A stretch of DNA of 64,000 nt from Streptomyces sp. SAI-135 (GCF_029893805.1 NZ_JARXYP010000002.1:2728001-2792000), one strand, 5' to 3'. Counted from the stretch's first letter, positions 26,787-36,486 are shown. The notes: generated by a model from the sequence alone, not told the origin. A program made the numbers and translations.

Positions 26787-27869
26787 ATGAGCTCGCTTAA
26801 TCTCGACGACTTCTCCGATCTGATCGAGCGCCCCGACGGCGGGGTGCGCCGCGACGCCGAGGCGCGCCGGGAGCGTCAGATCGTGCCGCCCGGGGCCTTG
26901 GGCCGCCTCGACGACCTGGGCGAGTGGCTGGCCGCGGCGCAGTCGGCCGTACCGGTACGGCCGGTCGAACGGCCGCGGGTGGTGCTGTTCGCCGGTGACC
27001 ACGGGATCGCCGAACTGGGCGTCTCGGGGCGGGCCGCGGGCAGCGCCTCGGAGCTGGTGCGGGAGGTCCTGGAGGGCGGTCGTCCGGTGTCGGTCCTCGC
27101 GCGGCGCCTCGGGGTGCCGGTGCGGATCGTCGACATGGCGCTGGACTGCGATCCGGCCGAGCTGCCCGAGGACGTCGTACGGCACCGGGTGCGGCGCGGC
27201 AGCGGTCGCATCGACGTCGAGGACGCGCTGACCCCCGCGGAGGCGGAGGCCGCCTTCCGGGCCGGGATGGCGGTGGCCGACGAGGAGGCCGACTCCGGTA
27301 CGGATCTCGTGGTGCTCGGCGATGTGAGCGTGGGCGGGACCACGGCGGCCGGGGTGCTGGTCGCCGCACTGTGCGGCACCGACGCATCCGTCGTGACCGG
27401 GCGCGGCGGGACCGGGATCGACGACCTGGCGTGGATGCGCAAGTGCGCGGCGATCCGGGACGCGCTGCGGCGGGCCCGGCCGGTGCTCGGGGACCAGTTG
27501 CAGCTGCTGGCGGCGGTGGGCGGGGCCGACCTCGCGGCCATCACCGGGTTCCTCCTGCAGAGCGCGGTGCGCAAGCTGCCCGTCGTGCTGGACGGCGTGG
27601 TCGTGGCCGCCTGCGCGCTGGTGGGCCAGCGGATCGCGTTCCGGGCGCCGGACTGGTGGCTGGCCGGGCAGAACAGCGGTGAGCCGGGGCAGACGAAGGC
27701 GCTGGACCGGATGGCCCTGGAACCGCTGCTCGACCACGGGGTGACGGTCGGGGAGGGTGCGGGCGGACTCCTCGCGCTGCCGCTGGTGCAGGCCGCGGCC
27801 GCGCTGGCCGCCGAGCTGCCGGAGCGGCCCGCCGTCTCCTCCGACGAGCCGGCGGAGAAGGCGGAGTAG
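26787..27869 (+). CDS. cobT: Nicotinate-nucleotide:dimethylbenzimidazole phosphoribosyltransferase
   Basis: A 360-residue CobT with the catalytic-glutamate motif GEGAGG near residue 321 and the internal signatures FAGDHGI and GRGGTGIDD. It activates dimethylbenzimidazole for the lower loop of cobalamin, complementing CobU and CobS in this window. The ATG has no Shine-Dalgarno sequence, but TACTGT ends 7 nt upstream, consistent with leaderless expression. Family assignment is secure. Confidence 0.96.
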   Translation: MSSLNLDDFSDLIERPDGGVRRDAEARRERQIVPPGALGRLDDLGEWLAAAQSAVPVRPVERPRVVLFAGDHGIAELGVSGRAAGSASELVREVLEGGRPVSVLARRLGVPVRIVDMALDCDPAELPEDVVRHRVRRGSGRIDVEDALTPAEAEAAFRAGMAVADEEADSGTDLVVLGDVSVGGTTAAGVLVAALCGTDASVVTGRGGTGIDDLAWMRKCAAIRDALRRARPVLGDQLQLLAAVGGADLAAITGFLLQSAVRKLPVVLDGVVVAACALVGQRIAFRAPDWWLAGQNSGEPGQTKALDRMALEPLLDHGVTVGEGAGGLLALPLVQAAAALAAELPERPAVSSDEPAEKAE

Positions 27870-27954
27870 GGGGTTCGGCCGGTCGGGCACCGCCGGGATG
27901 CGCCGTCGTGGCTGAGCGCCGCCGCGGCCCGGAAGAGGGGCATGATCCCTTTTC

Positions 27955-29715
27955 ATGGGAGATGTCCTGAACTCCGGTACCGGTCGACCGTCCACCACCA
28001 CCTCGCGGCGGGCCGCCGGTTTCGCCGTCTGGTATCTGCGGGTCGTCGCGTTCGTCAACTTCCTCAGCGCGGTGTGGGTGTCGCTGGGGCAGGACGTGCG
28101 GCGGCACAACCAGCAGGACTACTTCACGCCGTACCTGCTCACGGCGGGCTTCGCCTCCGGGGTGTTCACGGCCTTCCTCGCCATCACCATGCGGCGGCGC
28201 AAGCGGGCGGCGTGGATCCTGAACCTGGTGCTGTCGGGGGCGTTCCTCGCGCTGTTCGTCCTCGCGATGGCGTTCCCGGAGATCCGGCGGTACGCGCAGA
28301 ACTGGATCTCCCTGTTCCTCACCGCCGCCTTCGTGGCGGCCCTGCTGGCCGGGCGGCGGGAGTTCTACGCCAAGGGCGACCGGTCCAACCCGCGGCTCGC
28401 GGCCGCCGTGGCCGTGGGCGGACTGCTGGTGTGCTCCCTGCTGGCCGCGCTCCTGGTGACCGTCACCAACACGGCCTCGCGGTCCTCGTCCTTCGGGCAG
28501 CGCTGGTGGTACGGCACGCTGCGGCTGGTGTCGGTCGCCGCCGACGACTCCCGCTTCGACGGGATCCTGACCCCGAACTGGGTCAACGTCGCCATCAACG
28601 TGCTCAGCACGGTCCTCGTCCTCGCCGTCCTCTACGCCGCCTTCCGCTCCCGGCGCGCGGTCGACCCGCTCACCGAGGACGACGAGCGGCGCCTGCGGGA
28701 GCTTCTGGACAAGCACGGCGAGCGGGACTCGCTCGGGTACTTCGCGCTGCGCAGGGAGAAGAGCGTGGTGTGGTCGCCGACCGGCAAGGCGGCCGTGACC
28801 TACCGGGTCGTCAGCGGGGTCTCGCTGGCCTCCGGTGACCCGATCGGCGACCCGGAGGCCTGGCCCGGGGCGATCGAACCGTGGCTGGCGGAGGCGCGGG
28901 CGCACGGGTGGCTGCCGGCGGTGATGGGCGCGGGCGAGGACGCGGGGACGGTGTACGCGCGGCACGGCCTGAACGCGCTGGAACTGGGTGACGAGGCGAT
29001 CGTCGAGGTCGCCGAGTTCACGCTGGAGGGGCGGGCGATGCGGACCGTCCGGCAGGCGTACAACCGGGTTCGGCGGGCCGGGTACACGGTACGGATCCGG
29101 CGTCACGAGGACATCCCCGCCGAGGAGATGGAAGCGCTCGTGCGGCGGGCCGACGACTGGCGGGACGGGGCCACCGAGCGCGGGTTCAGCATGGCCCTTG
29201 GACGGCTCGGGGATCCGGAGGACGGCCGGTGCGTGGCGCTGGAGTGCTCCGATGCCGAGGGGGAGCTGAAGGCGGTGCTCTCCTTCGTGCCGTGGGGGCC
29301 GCACGGGCTCTCCCTCGACCTCATGCGCCGGGACCGCGACGCGGACAACGGCCTCATGGAGTTCATGGTCATCGAGCTGCTGAACCGGGCCCGGGAGATC
29401 GAGATCACCCAGGTCTCGCTCAACTTCGCGATGTTCCGCTCGGTCTTCGAACGTGGTGCACGTCTTGGCGCCGGGCCGGTGCTGCGGCTGTGGCGGTCGC
29501 TGCTCAGCTTCTTCTCCCGCTGGTGGCAGATCGAGTCCCTGTACCGGGCCAACGCCAAGTACCGGCCCATCTGGGAGCCGCGGTTCCTGCTCTTCGAGAA
29601 GAGCGCGGACCTGCCGCGCATCGGCATCGCCTCGGCGCGCGCGGAGGGGTTCCTGGAGGTGCCGGGGCTGCCGGGCTGGCTGCGGCGCCGGGAGCACCTC
29701 AGTACGCACAGATGA
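27955..29715 (+). CDS. MprF/LysX-type DUF2156 membrane protein
   Basis: A 586-residue protein. The N-terminal half has about six membrane helices (residues 20-230), and the C-terminal half (about 240-580) is a soluble DUF2156 domain with the catalytic layout of aminoacyl-phosphatidylglycerol synthases (GDPIGDP, FMVIELLN, NFAMFR). Such proteins attach amino acids, often lysine, to phosphatidylglycerol and flip the lipid, lowering membrane negative charge. No lysyl-tRNA synthetase domain is attached. The substrate amino acid cannot be told from the sequence. A rhomboid-like gene follows in the same direction 10 bp later. Confidence 0.88.
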   Translation: MGDVLNSGTGRPSTTTSRRAAGFAVWYLRVVAFVNFLSAVWVSLGQDVRRHNQQDYFTPYLLTAGFASGVFTAFLAITMRRRKRAAWILNLVLSGAFLALFVLAMAFPEIRRYAQNWISLFLTAAFVAALLAGRREFYAKGDRSNPRLAAAVAVGGLLVCSLLAALLVTVTNTASRSSSFGQRWWYGTLRLVSVAADDSRFDGILTPNWVNVAINVLSTVLVLAVLYAAFRSRRAVDPLTEDDERRLRELLDKHGERDSLGYFALRREKSVVWSPTGKAAVTYRVVSGVSLASGDPIGDPEAWPGAIEPWLAEARAHGWLPAVMGAGEDAGTVYARHGLNALELGDEAIVEVAEFTLEGRAMRTVRQAYNRVRRAGYTVRIRRHEDIPAEEMEALVRRADDWRDGATERGFSMALGRLGDPEDGRCVALECSDAEGELKAVLSFVPWGPHGLSLDLMRRDRDADNGLMEFMVIELLNRAREIEITQVSLNFAMFRSVFERGARLGAGPVLRLWRSLLSFFSRWWQIESLYRANAKYRPIWEPRFLLFEKSADLPRIGIASARAEGFLEVPGLPGWLRRREHLSTHR

Positions 29716-29725
29716 GGACCAGGGG

Positions 29726-30424
29726 ATGAAGAGGGTCGCCCGATGGGCCCGCGCGGAGTGGGGGCCGCTGTACGACACCGTGCGCGGCCCGTTGCTCCGG
29801 AAGGGGTGGCGGGCGGCCCCCCTGGCCCTGCTGGCCGTGTGCCTGACGGCGGTCCTGCACTTCGTGCACAACCGGTCGTGGGGGTACGGCTTCGTCCAGG
29901 ACGTCGGTGCCGTGCGCGCCGCGGACCCGCTCTGGCTTGCCCTGCTCCGCACTCCCCTGTCCCTGTTCGTGCCCGCCCTGGACCTGCCGGTGTGGGGCGC
30001 GCTGGCACAGATCCTGCTCGTGTTCGGGATCGCGGAGATCTGTCTGGGCCGCCTGCGGACGCTCACGCTGGCGTACGCGGCCACGCTCGCCGGGACGCTG
30101 TACGCGCGCGTGGGCATCTGGCTGGGCCCCGACAGTCCGCTCGGCCTGCCCGCCTCGGACGCGCACGTCGTCGACACCGGCCCGTCGGCGGCGGTGGTGG
30201 GCCTCGCCGTCTTCCTGTGCCTGCGCCACGGCGCCCGGGTCACCGCGGCCGCCGTGATCGCGGCGATGGTGATCGAGGTCCTGGTGAAGGAGAACCTCGC
30301 CGGCAAGGAACACGTGGCGGCGATCGCGACGATGCTCGCCCTGTACGCCTTCTCGGCGGCCCGCCGCCTGCACTCCGGCCAGCGGGCCGGGACCGGCACC
30401 GGAAGCCCCCCGCCGCGCCCCTGA
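29726..30424 (+). CDS. Rhomboid-like integral membrane protein
   Basis: A 232-residue protein with about six membrane helices. A motif TGPSAAVVGLA around residue 152 sits where rhomboid proteases carry GxSG, and a histidine in a later helix (GKEHVAAIATML) sits where the catalytic His would be. The glycine after Ser is missing, so it may be an inactive rhomboid or a look-alike. It has a GAGGA ribosome site and lies 10 bp after the DUF2156 gene, so the two are probably co-transcribed. Function unknown. Confidence 0.7.
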   Translation: MKRVARWARAEWGPLYDTVRGPLLRKGWRAAPLALLAVCLTAVLHFVHNRSWGYGFVQDVGAVRAADPLWLALLRTPLSLFVPALDLPVWGALAQILLVFGIAEICLGRLRTLTLAYAATLAGTLYARVGIWLGPDSPLGLPASDAHVVDTGPSAAVVGLAVFLCLRHGARVTAAAVIAAMVIEVLVKENLAGKEHVAAIATMLALYAFSAARRLHSGQRAGTGTGSPPPRP

Positions 30425-30523
30425 CACCGCCTCACCCGACCACCGCGGTTGCCCCCTCCCCTGACGGGCCCCATGGGTCGGAGAGACTGTCACGCCCACG
30501 ATCGGCCGGTGTCTGCGCCCCCC

Positions 30524-31279
30524 TCAGCGGCCGAGTGGTCGTACCGGGTCCGGTTTGCCGGCGATCAGGTCCTGGAACCTGCGGCGGGGACCCGACCAGC
30601 GTTTGTCGTGGCGGTAGGCGCGCAGCAGGGCCCGGGCCCTGGCGCGGGGGCGGCGGGTGTAGAAGCGGCGGGCCCAGGGGGAGCCGGGGCGGGCCAGACG
30701 GATCAGGCCGATGAGTCCGACGAGCGGGACGATCACGCTGAAGATCGCCATGCGGGCCTTGCCCTTGAGCAGGACGAGCATCGCGAAGAGGAAGTTGACC
30801 ACCACACTGGAGATGACACCGCCGCGGTCCTGCGCCTCGTCCTGGGTCACGTCGTCGACACCGAACGGCGAGAACCCCGCGAGCACCAGACCGACCAGCG
30901 CCACGGTGAGGACGACGACCTCGACGCTCTTGCGGCCCTCCTCGCTCCAGTACACGTCGTCGAGGTGCAGGATCAGCGCGAACTCGTCCAGCACCAGACC
31001 CGCGCCCGTCCCGAAGACCACCGCGCACAGCCCCGCCCCGAAACCGTGCCGCCCACTGGCCACCGCGCCGAAGCCGCCGATGACGGTGAGGACCACCCCC
31101 GGCACCACGTGGTGGATGTGCACGCCGCCGGAACTGACGTTGCCGAAGGGGCCCTTGCCCGCCCGGATGAGCCGGGTGACCACCCGGGTGATCAGGAAGG
31201 TCAGCACGAACGCGGTCAGGGCGAGGAGCAGCGGCAGCTTCCCGGGTTCGACGATGTTGCGGTGCAGCCAGTGGCCCAT
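30524..31279 (-). CDS. Conserved actinobacterial membrane protein of unknown function
   Basis: A 251-residue protein with at least five membrane helices, a His-rich loop after the second (GGVHIHHVVPG), a DEFALILHLDDVYW segment, and a basic C-terminal tail. The acidic and histidine residues near membrane interfaces could bind metal, but this is speculation. It is divergent from cobS with only a 67-bp intergenic region. Family unrecognised. Confidence 0.75.
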   Translation of the reverse strand: MGHWLHRNIVEPGKLPLLLALTAFVLTFLITRVVTRLIRAGKGPFGNVSSGGVHIHHVVPGVVLTVIGGFGAVASGRHGFGAGLCAVVFGTGAGLVLDEFALILHLDDVYWSEEGRKSVEVVVLTVALVGLVLAGFSPFGVDDVTQDEAQDRGGVISSVVVNFLFAMLVLLKGKARMAIFSVIVPLVGLIGLIRLARPGSPWARRFYTRRPRARARALLRAYRHDKRWSGPRRRFQDLIAGKPDPVRPLGR

Positions 31280-31346
31280 GGGCCCAGTGTCCGGGCGCGG
31301 GGGACGGGCCGCCCGGCGGCTGCGGCGTCCGGGCTACCCTGCCGAC

Positions 31347-32135
31347 GTGTCCATGACCCCGCCCCCGCTCGACGGCCTCCGCTTCGCCTTCGGCACGCTC
31401 AGCGTGCTCCCCGTGAGGGTGACCCGCTGGGACCGGGAGGCGGCACGCGGCGGAATGCTGTGCGCTCCGCTGGTCGGGGTGGCCCTGGGGTGCGCGTCGG
31501 CGGCGGTGGGCCTCCTGCTCCTGGCCCTGGGCGGCTCCGCCCTGCTCGCCGCGGTCGCCGGCGTGGCCGTGCCGGCGGTCCTGACCCGGGGCCTGCACCT
31601 CGACGGCCTCGCGGACACCGCCGACGGCCTGGGCAGCGGCAAGCCCGCCGAGGACGCCCTGCGGATCATGAAACAGTCGGACATCGGCCCGTTCGGCGTG
31701 ATCGCCCTCGTCCTCGTGCTCCTCGCCCAGGTGGCCGCCCTGTCGCAGACGTACGGCGACTCGTGGGCCCGGGGTGCGGCGGCGGCCGTGATCTCGGCGA
31801 CCGCCGCACGCCTGGCCCTGACACTCGCGGCCCGTACCGGAGTCCCGCCGGCCCGGCCGGAGGGGCTCGGGGCCGCGGTGGCGGGGGTCGTCCCGGTCCG
31901 CGGCGCGGTACTGGCGGCCGCGATCGTGACGCTGGGGGCGGCCGGGACGGGGGCGCTCCTCGGGTCGTACGACGTCGTCCGCGCGGTGCTCGCCGTCGCC
32001 GCGGCCGTGGGGGTGGCCGAGCTTCTCCTGCGCCACTGCACGCGCCGCTTCGGCGGGGTGACCGGGGACGTGTTCGGAGGGCTGGCGGAGACGGCGGCGA
32101 CCACCGCGCTGGTGGTGCTGTCGATGAACTTCTAG
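31347..32135 (+). CDS. cobS: Adenosylcobinamide-GDP ribazoletransferase (cobalamin synthase)
   Basis: A 262-residue membrane protein of the CobS family, with the conserved DGLADTADGL motif near residue 88 and several membrane helices. It joins adenosylcobinamide-GDP to alpha-ribazole, completing cobalamin with CobU and CobT. GTG 31347 and ATG 31353 are possible starts; TACCCT lies 6 nt upstream of the GTG and no Shine-Dalgarno is visible, favouring a leaderless GTG start. It overlaps the convergent lipoprotein gene by 4 bp. Confidence 0.93.
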   Translation: MSMTPPPLDGLRFAFGTLSVLPVRVTRWDREAARGGMLCAPLVGVALGCASAAVGLLLLALGGSALLAAVAGVAVPAVLTRGLHLDGLADTADGLGSGKPAEDALRIMKQSDIGPFGVIALVLVLLAQVAALSQTYGDSWARGAAAAVISATAARLALTLAARTGVPPARPEGLGAAVAGVVPVRGAVLAAAIVTLGAAGTGALLGSYDVVRAVLAVAAAVGVAELLLRHCTRRFGGVTGDVFGGLAETAATTALVVLSMNF

Positions 32136-32911
32136 CAGGCCTCGCGCCACACCCCGAGTTCGTACTTCTTCAGCATCGAGCTCAGCTTCAGCCGTCGGGA
32201 CTCGGCGCAGAAGCGGCTGGTGGGGAGTTCGTACTCGACGTGGAAGACCGCCTTGCCGGCCTTGATGAACGGCCGCATGTCCCCGCACTCGCCGTACTGC
32301 GCGCACTGCTCGTTGACCGCGAAGTCGAAGTCACCCACCAGTTGCGGGATCTGGTCGAGGTCGTTCTTCAGGCCGACCGACATGCCCCGCTCGTGGGCCA
32401 GCTTCGCGATCAGCCGGTTGTAGCGCAGCTGGTCGGCCGCCGTGAGCTCGAAGCCCGTGCGGTTCTTGTAGCCGTCCATGTTGTCCGGCTCCACCGCGTC
32501 GAAGCCCTTGTCGCGGCACATGTCGAAACGTTCCGCCATCAGGGGTTCGAGGACGTCCGTGGCGCGGATGTCGAGCCAGCGTTCGCCCTCCCAGCCGTTG
32601 CCGCGTCCGATCACCGACTCGGGGAACGCGTCGGCGTCGGGCCGCCAGTCCTCCCAGGCGCCGGTGGAGAGGTAGCAGATGACCTTGCGGCCCTTGTCGT
32701 GCAGGGTGGACACCACCGCCGCGGACTGGTCGAAGCCGTCGATGTCGTAGACCGGCGCGTCGACGGAGGTGTCGACCCGGCCGGTCAGCTGCCACTGCCA
32801 GGCGGTGCCGGGGCGGGGCTGCCAGCGGGAGTCACCGGTCTCGGAGTCGGTGGTGGCCGAGCACCCCGCTGTCAGCAGGAGCAGGGCGACGAGAAGGAAA
32901 GGGCGCTTCAA
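32132..32911 (-). CDS. GH114-like (endo-alpha-1,4-polygalactosaminidase family) lipoprotein
   Basis: About 259 residues. The best start is TTG at 32909-32911 with GGAG 8 nt upstream, giving a signal peptide and lipobox (LLTAGC). The mature part matches the GH114 family (YDIDGFDQS, CYLSTGAWEDWRPD, DAVEPDNMDGY), with the acidic residues expected in a TIM-barrel glycosidase. GH114 enzymes cleave galactosaminogalactan-type polymers; target here is unknown. It is convergent with cobS and divergent from pepA. Confidence 0.85.
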   Translation of the reverse strand: MKRPFLLVALLLLTAGCSATTDSETGDSRWQPRPGTAWQWQLTGRVDTSVDAPVYDIDGFDQSAAVVSTLHDKGRKVICYLSTGAWEDWRPDADAFPESVIGRGNGWEGERWLDIRATDVLEPLMAERFDMCRDKGFDAVEPDNMDGYKNRTGFELTAADQLRYNRLIAKLAHERGMSVGLKNDLDQIPQLVGDFDFAVNEQCAQYGECGDMRPFIKAGKAVFHVEYELPTSRFCAESRRLKLSSMLKKYELGVWREAC

Positions 32912-33103
32912 GGGACGGGCTCCAGGGCATGCGGAATGATCGGCGGCCGACCCGAGCGTAGGCTCTTCCCGGGTGGTCGCCGACAGGGGTGAAGGCCCCG
33001 ATCGGGATCCGCATTCGGACACGAAATAGGGTCGGCCGTCGGGCCCGGTCGACCCACCCTCTCGACGCAAGCAACTTCACATCGGAAGCGAGAATTCACC
33101 ACC

Positions 33104-34630
33104 GTGACTGCTCTCACTCTCAGCACCTCCGCGGCGCCCGGCCTGCGGGCCGACGCAATCGTGATCGGTGTCGCCAAGGGCGCGAAGGGCCCGATCGTGG
33201 CACCGGGCGCCGAGGCCGTGGACAAGGCCTACGACGGCGGGCTCGCCGGTGTCCTGGACACCCTCGGTGCCTCCGGCGCCGAGGGCGAGGTGACGAAGCT
33301 GCCCGCGGCCTCCGGCCTCAAGGCCCCTCTCGTGGTGGCGGTCGGCCTGGGCGCGGAGCCCGAGAAGGACTCCTCCTTCGCCGCGGAGGCACTGCGCAAG
33401 GCAGCCGGTGTCGCCGCCCGCGCGCTGACCGGCGCGAAGAAGGCCGCCTTCGCGCTGCCGGTCGGCGACGCCGCCGACCTCGGCGCGGTCGCCGAGGGCG
33501 TGCTGCTCGGGGCGTACTCCTTCGACGCGTACAAGGAGAACGGCAAGAACCCCAAGGCCAGGAACGGCAAGGCGCCGCTGGCCGAGGCCGCGCTGCTCGG
33601 CGGCAAGCCCCGGGACGCCGCGTACAAGGCCGCGCTGGCCCGGGCCGTCGCGGTCTCCGAGGAGCTCAACCGCGCGCGTGACCTGATCAACACCCCGCCC
33701 AACGACCTCAACCCCGAGGCCTTCGCCGCGATCGTGCAGGCGGCGGGCAAGGAGCACGGCCTCAAGGTGCAGGTGCTCGACGTGAAGGCCCTGGAGAAGG
33801 GCGGCTACGGCGGCATCCTCGGCGTGGGCGCCGGGTCGGCGTCGGGGCCGCGGCTGGTGAAGCTGTCGTACACCTCGTCCAAGGCGAAGAAGCACCTCGC
33901 GCTGGTCGGCAAGGGCATCACCTACGACTCGGGCGGTATCTCGCTGAAGCCGGCGGGCCACAACGAGACCATGAAGTGCGACATGAGCGGGGCGGCGGCG
34001 GTGTTCGCGGCCGTGGTCTCGGCGGCGCGGCTCGGCCTCGAGGTCAACGTGACCGGCTGGCTGGCGCTCGCCGAGAACATGCCGTCGGGGTCCGCCACGC
34101 GCCCCGGTGACGTGCTGCGGATGTACAGCGGCAAGACGGTGGAGGTGCTCAACACCGACGCCGAGGGCCGGCTGGTGCTGGCGGACGCCCTGTGGGCGGC
34201 GTCGGCGGAGAAGCCGGACGCGATCGTGGACGTGGCGACGCTGACCGGGGCGATGATGCTCGCGCTCGGCAGCCGGACCTTCGGGATCATGGCCAACGAC
34301 GACTCCTTCCGTACGGCGGTGCACGAGGCCGCCGAGGAGGTCGGGGAGCCGGCGTGGCCGATGCCGCTGCCGGAGCACCTGCGCAAGGGGATGGACTCCC
34401 CCACGGCCGACATCGCGAACATGGGTGAGCGGATGGGCGGCGGGCTGGTCGCCGGGCTCTTCCTGCGGGAGTTCGTGGGCGAGGGCATCCCGTGGGCGCA
34501 CCTCGACATCGCGGGGCCGGCGTTCAACGACGGGGGGCCGTTCGGGTACACGCCGAAGGGCGGGACGGGGTCGGCCGTGCGCACGCTGGTGCGGCTGGCC
34601 GAGCTGACGGCGTCGGGTGACCTGGGCTGA
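33104..34630 (+). CDS. pepA: Leucyl aminopeptidase (M17 family)
   Basis: A 508-residue M17 aminopeptidase. The C-terminal catalytic half (about residues 190-500) has the two-metal motif NTDAEGRL near residue 350 and the lysine motif GKGITYDSGG. It is a cytosolic hexameric peptidase releasing N-terminal amino acids. The GTG start has a GGAAGCGAGAA ribosome site. In Mycobacterium the equivalent gene (pepB) also precedes the E2 gene, supporting conserved order. Typical length and motifs. Confidence 0.97.
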   Translation: MTALTLSTSAAPGLRADAIVIGVAKGAKGPIVAPGAEAVDKAYDGGLAGVLDTLGASGAEGEVTKLPAASGLKAPLVVAVGLGAEPEKDSSFAAEALRKAAGVAARALTGAKKAAFALPVGDAADLGAVAEGVLLGAYSFDAYKENGKNPKARNGKAPLAEAALLGGKPRDAAYKAALARAVAVSEELNRARDLINTPPNDLNPEAFAAIVQAAGKEHGLKVQVLDVKALEKGGYGGILGVGAGSASGPRLVKLSYTSSKAKKHLALVGKGITYDSGGISLKPAGHNETMKCDMSGAAAVFAAVVSAARLGLEVNVTGWLALAENMPSGSATRPGDVLRMYSGKTVEVLNTDAEGRLVLADALWAASAEKPDAIVDVATLTGAMMLALGSRTFGIMANDDSFRTAVHEAAEEVGEPAWPMPLPEHLRKGMDSPTADIANMGERMGGGLVAGLFLREFVGEGIPWAHLDIAGPAFNDGGPFGYTPKGGTGSAVRTLVRLAELTASGDLG

Positions 34631-34684
34631 TGTCCGCCCACTAGCACGGTTCCAGCGGTCGTACGGCGTGTGCAGGGGCGTGGG

Positions 34685-34716
34685 GGCTGGTCGCGCAGTT
34701 CCCCGCGCCCCCAGGG
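34685..34716 (+). repeat. Dispersed intergenic repeat, short form
   Basis: Same core (GGCTGGTCGCGCAG then TTCCCCGCGCCCC) as the copy at 2823, downstream of pepA. Confidence 0.8.
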
Positions 34717-34753
34717 TGTCTGACCTCGGCCTCAGTCCCCCTGCGAGCCCGTC

Positions 34754-34806
34754 GCTGGTCGCGCCCGCGCGGCGGAGCCGCAGATCGATACAGCCCCGCG
34801 CCCCTG
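34754..34806 (+). repeat. Dispersed intergenic repeat, long form
   Basis: Shares the GCGGCGGAGCCGC dyad and the ATCGATACAGCCCCGCGC end with the copies at 7558 and 51915. It lies 37 bp after the short-form copy. Confidence 0.8.
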
Positions 34807-35038
34807 AGTGGGTCACCGTGCCCCCTGCTCAGAAGTCTCACCACGTCCTCCTTTCTCATGTGAGCGTGTGGTGTCTCACACCCCGGCCCGGCGTCTCGTT
34901 CGGTGCTGACAAGTGCGAAGATGGGGCTCGGCAGGACAGGGCCCCCACCACAGGGCCGAAGAAAGAGCGGCCGGACACCAGCCGCGCCGCGCGGTCACTG
35001 GAGACCGGCGTACGGCGCACATGCATGGAGGACGTGAC

Positions 35039-36427
35039 GTGGCGAACGACGCCAGCACCGTTTTCGACCTAGTGATCCTCGGCGGTGGTAGTGGCGGTTA
35101 CGCCGCGGCCCTGCGCGGGGCGCAGCTGGGGCTTGACGTCGCCCTGATCGAGAAGGACAAGGTCGGCGGTACCTGCCTGCACCGGGGGTGCATCCCCACC
35201 AAGGCCCTGCTGCACGCGGGCGAGATCGCCGACCAGGCCCGCGAGAGCGAGCAGTTCGGCGTGAAGACCACCTTCGAGGGCATCGACATCGCCGGGGTGC
35301 ACAAGTACAAGGACGGCGTGATCGCCGGTCTGTACAAGGGCCTCCAGGGGCTCGTCGCCTCCCGGAAGGTGCACTACATCGAGGGTGAGGGCCGGCTGTC
35401 GTCGCCGACCTCCGTCGATGTCAACGGCCAGCGCATCCAGGGCCGCCACATCCTGCTCGCGACCGGCTCCGTGCCGAAGTCGCTGCCGGGCCTGGAGATC
35501 GACGGCAACCGGATCATCTCCTCGGACCACGCCCTCGTGCTGGACCGGGTCCCCAAGTCCGCGATCGTCCTCGGTGGCGGTGTCATCGGCGTCGAGTTCG
35601 CCTCCGCCTGGAAGTCCTTCGGGACGGACATCACCATCATCGAGGGCCTCAAGCACCTCGCCCCGCTCGAGGACGAGAACTCCTCCAAGCTTCTCGAGCG
35701 CGCGTTCCGCAAGCGCGGGATCAAGTTCAACCTGGGCACCTTCTTCCAGAAGGCCGAGTACACCCAGGACGGCGTCAAGGTCACCCTCGCCGACGGCAAG
35801 GAGTTCGAGGCCGAGCTGCTGCTGGTGGCCGTCGGCCGCGGGCCCGTCTCCGCCGGTCTCGGCTACGAGGAGCAGGGCGTCGCGATGGACCGCGGCTACG
35901 TCCTGGTCGACGAGTACATGCGCACCAACGTCCCGACCATCTCCGCCGTCGGTGACCTGGTGCCCACGCTCCAGCTCGCGCACGTCGGCTTCGCCGAGGG
36001 CATCCTGGTGGCGGAGCGTCTGGCCGGTCTCAAGACCGTCCCGATCGACTACGACGGCGTGCCGCGGGTGACGTACTGCCACCCCGAGGTCGCCTCCGTG
36101 GGCATCACCGAGGCCAAGGCCAAGGAGATCTACGGCGCGGACAAGGTCGTCGCTCTGAAGTACAACCTGGCGGGCAACGGCAAGAGCAAGATCCTGAACA
36201 CCGCGGGCGAGATCAAGCTCGTCCAGGTGAAGGACGGTGCCGTGGTCGGCGTCCACATGGTCGGCGACCGCATGGGCGAGCAGGTCGGCGAGGCCCAGCT
36301 GATCTACAACTGGGAAGCGCTGCCGGCCGAGGTCGCCCAGCTCATCCACGCCCACCCGACGCAGAGCGAGGCGCTCGGCGAGGCCCACCTGGCCCTGGCC
36401 GGCAAGCCGCTCCACTCGCACGACTGA
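35039..36427 (+). CDS. lpd: Dihydrolipoamide dehydrogenase (E3)
   Basis: A 462-residue FAD-dependent disulfide reductase. The FAD motif ILGGGSGGYAAA starts near residue 10, the redox pair is C46/C51 (GGTCLHRGCIP), an NAD motif lies near residue 180, and HAHPTQSE near the C-terminus is the catalytic His-Glu dyad. It reoxidises lipoyl groups of the E2 encoded next. GTG 35039 has GGAGG 7 nt upstream. With the E2 gene 59 bp downstream and aceE 1.8 kb further, it supplies the E3 of pyruvate and 2-oxoglutarate dehydrogenase complexes. Confidence 0.96.
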   Translation: MANDASTVFDLVILGGGSGGYAAALRGAQLGLDVALIEKDKVGGTCLHRGCIPTKALLHAGEIADQARESEQFGVKTTFEGIDIAGVHKYKDGVIAGLYKGLQGLVASRKVHYIEGEGRLSSPTSVDVNGQRIQGRHILLATGSVPKSLPGLEIDGNRIISSDHALVLDRVPKSAIVLGGGVIGVEFASAWKSFGTDITIIEGLKHLAPLEDENSSKLLERAFRKRGIKFNLGTFFQKAEYTQDGVKVTLADGKEFEAELLLVAVGRGPVSAGLGYEEQGVAMDRGYVLVDEYMRTNVPTISAVGDLVPTLQLAHVGFAEGILVAERLAGLKTVPIDYDGVPRVTYCHPEVASVGITEAKAKEIYGADKVVALKYNLAGNGKSKILNTAGEIKLVQVKDGAVVGVHMVGDRMGEQVGEAQLIYNWEALPAEVAQLIHAHPTQSEALGEAHLALAGKPLHSHD

Positions 36428-36486
36428 CCCTCGGTCGACGAAGCGACGACACAGACTTCCGCAATTCGTAAGGAGCAACCGAAACC

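Larger units (their letters stand above)
34631..35038. other. Intergenic region with two repeat copies and a lpd promoter
   Basis: This 408-bp gap holds no gene. It carries a short-form repeat (34685-34716), a long-form repeat (34754-34806), and a dyad TGTGAG-(10 nt)-CTCACA at 34859-34880 that could be part of the lpd upstream control region. A GGAGG ribosome site for lpd lies at its end. No clear -35/-10 pair was identified. Confidence 0.7.

Noticed and set aside
27541..30474. Very long minus-strand open frame (977 codons) opposite cobT, the DUF2156 gene and the rhomboid-like gene
   Set aside because: It is antisense to clearly coding genes, is Arg/Pro/Gly-rich and lacks any domain; long antisense frames are normal in GC-rich DNA.
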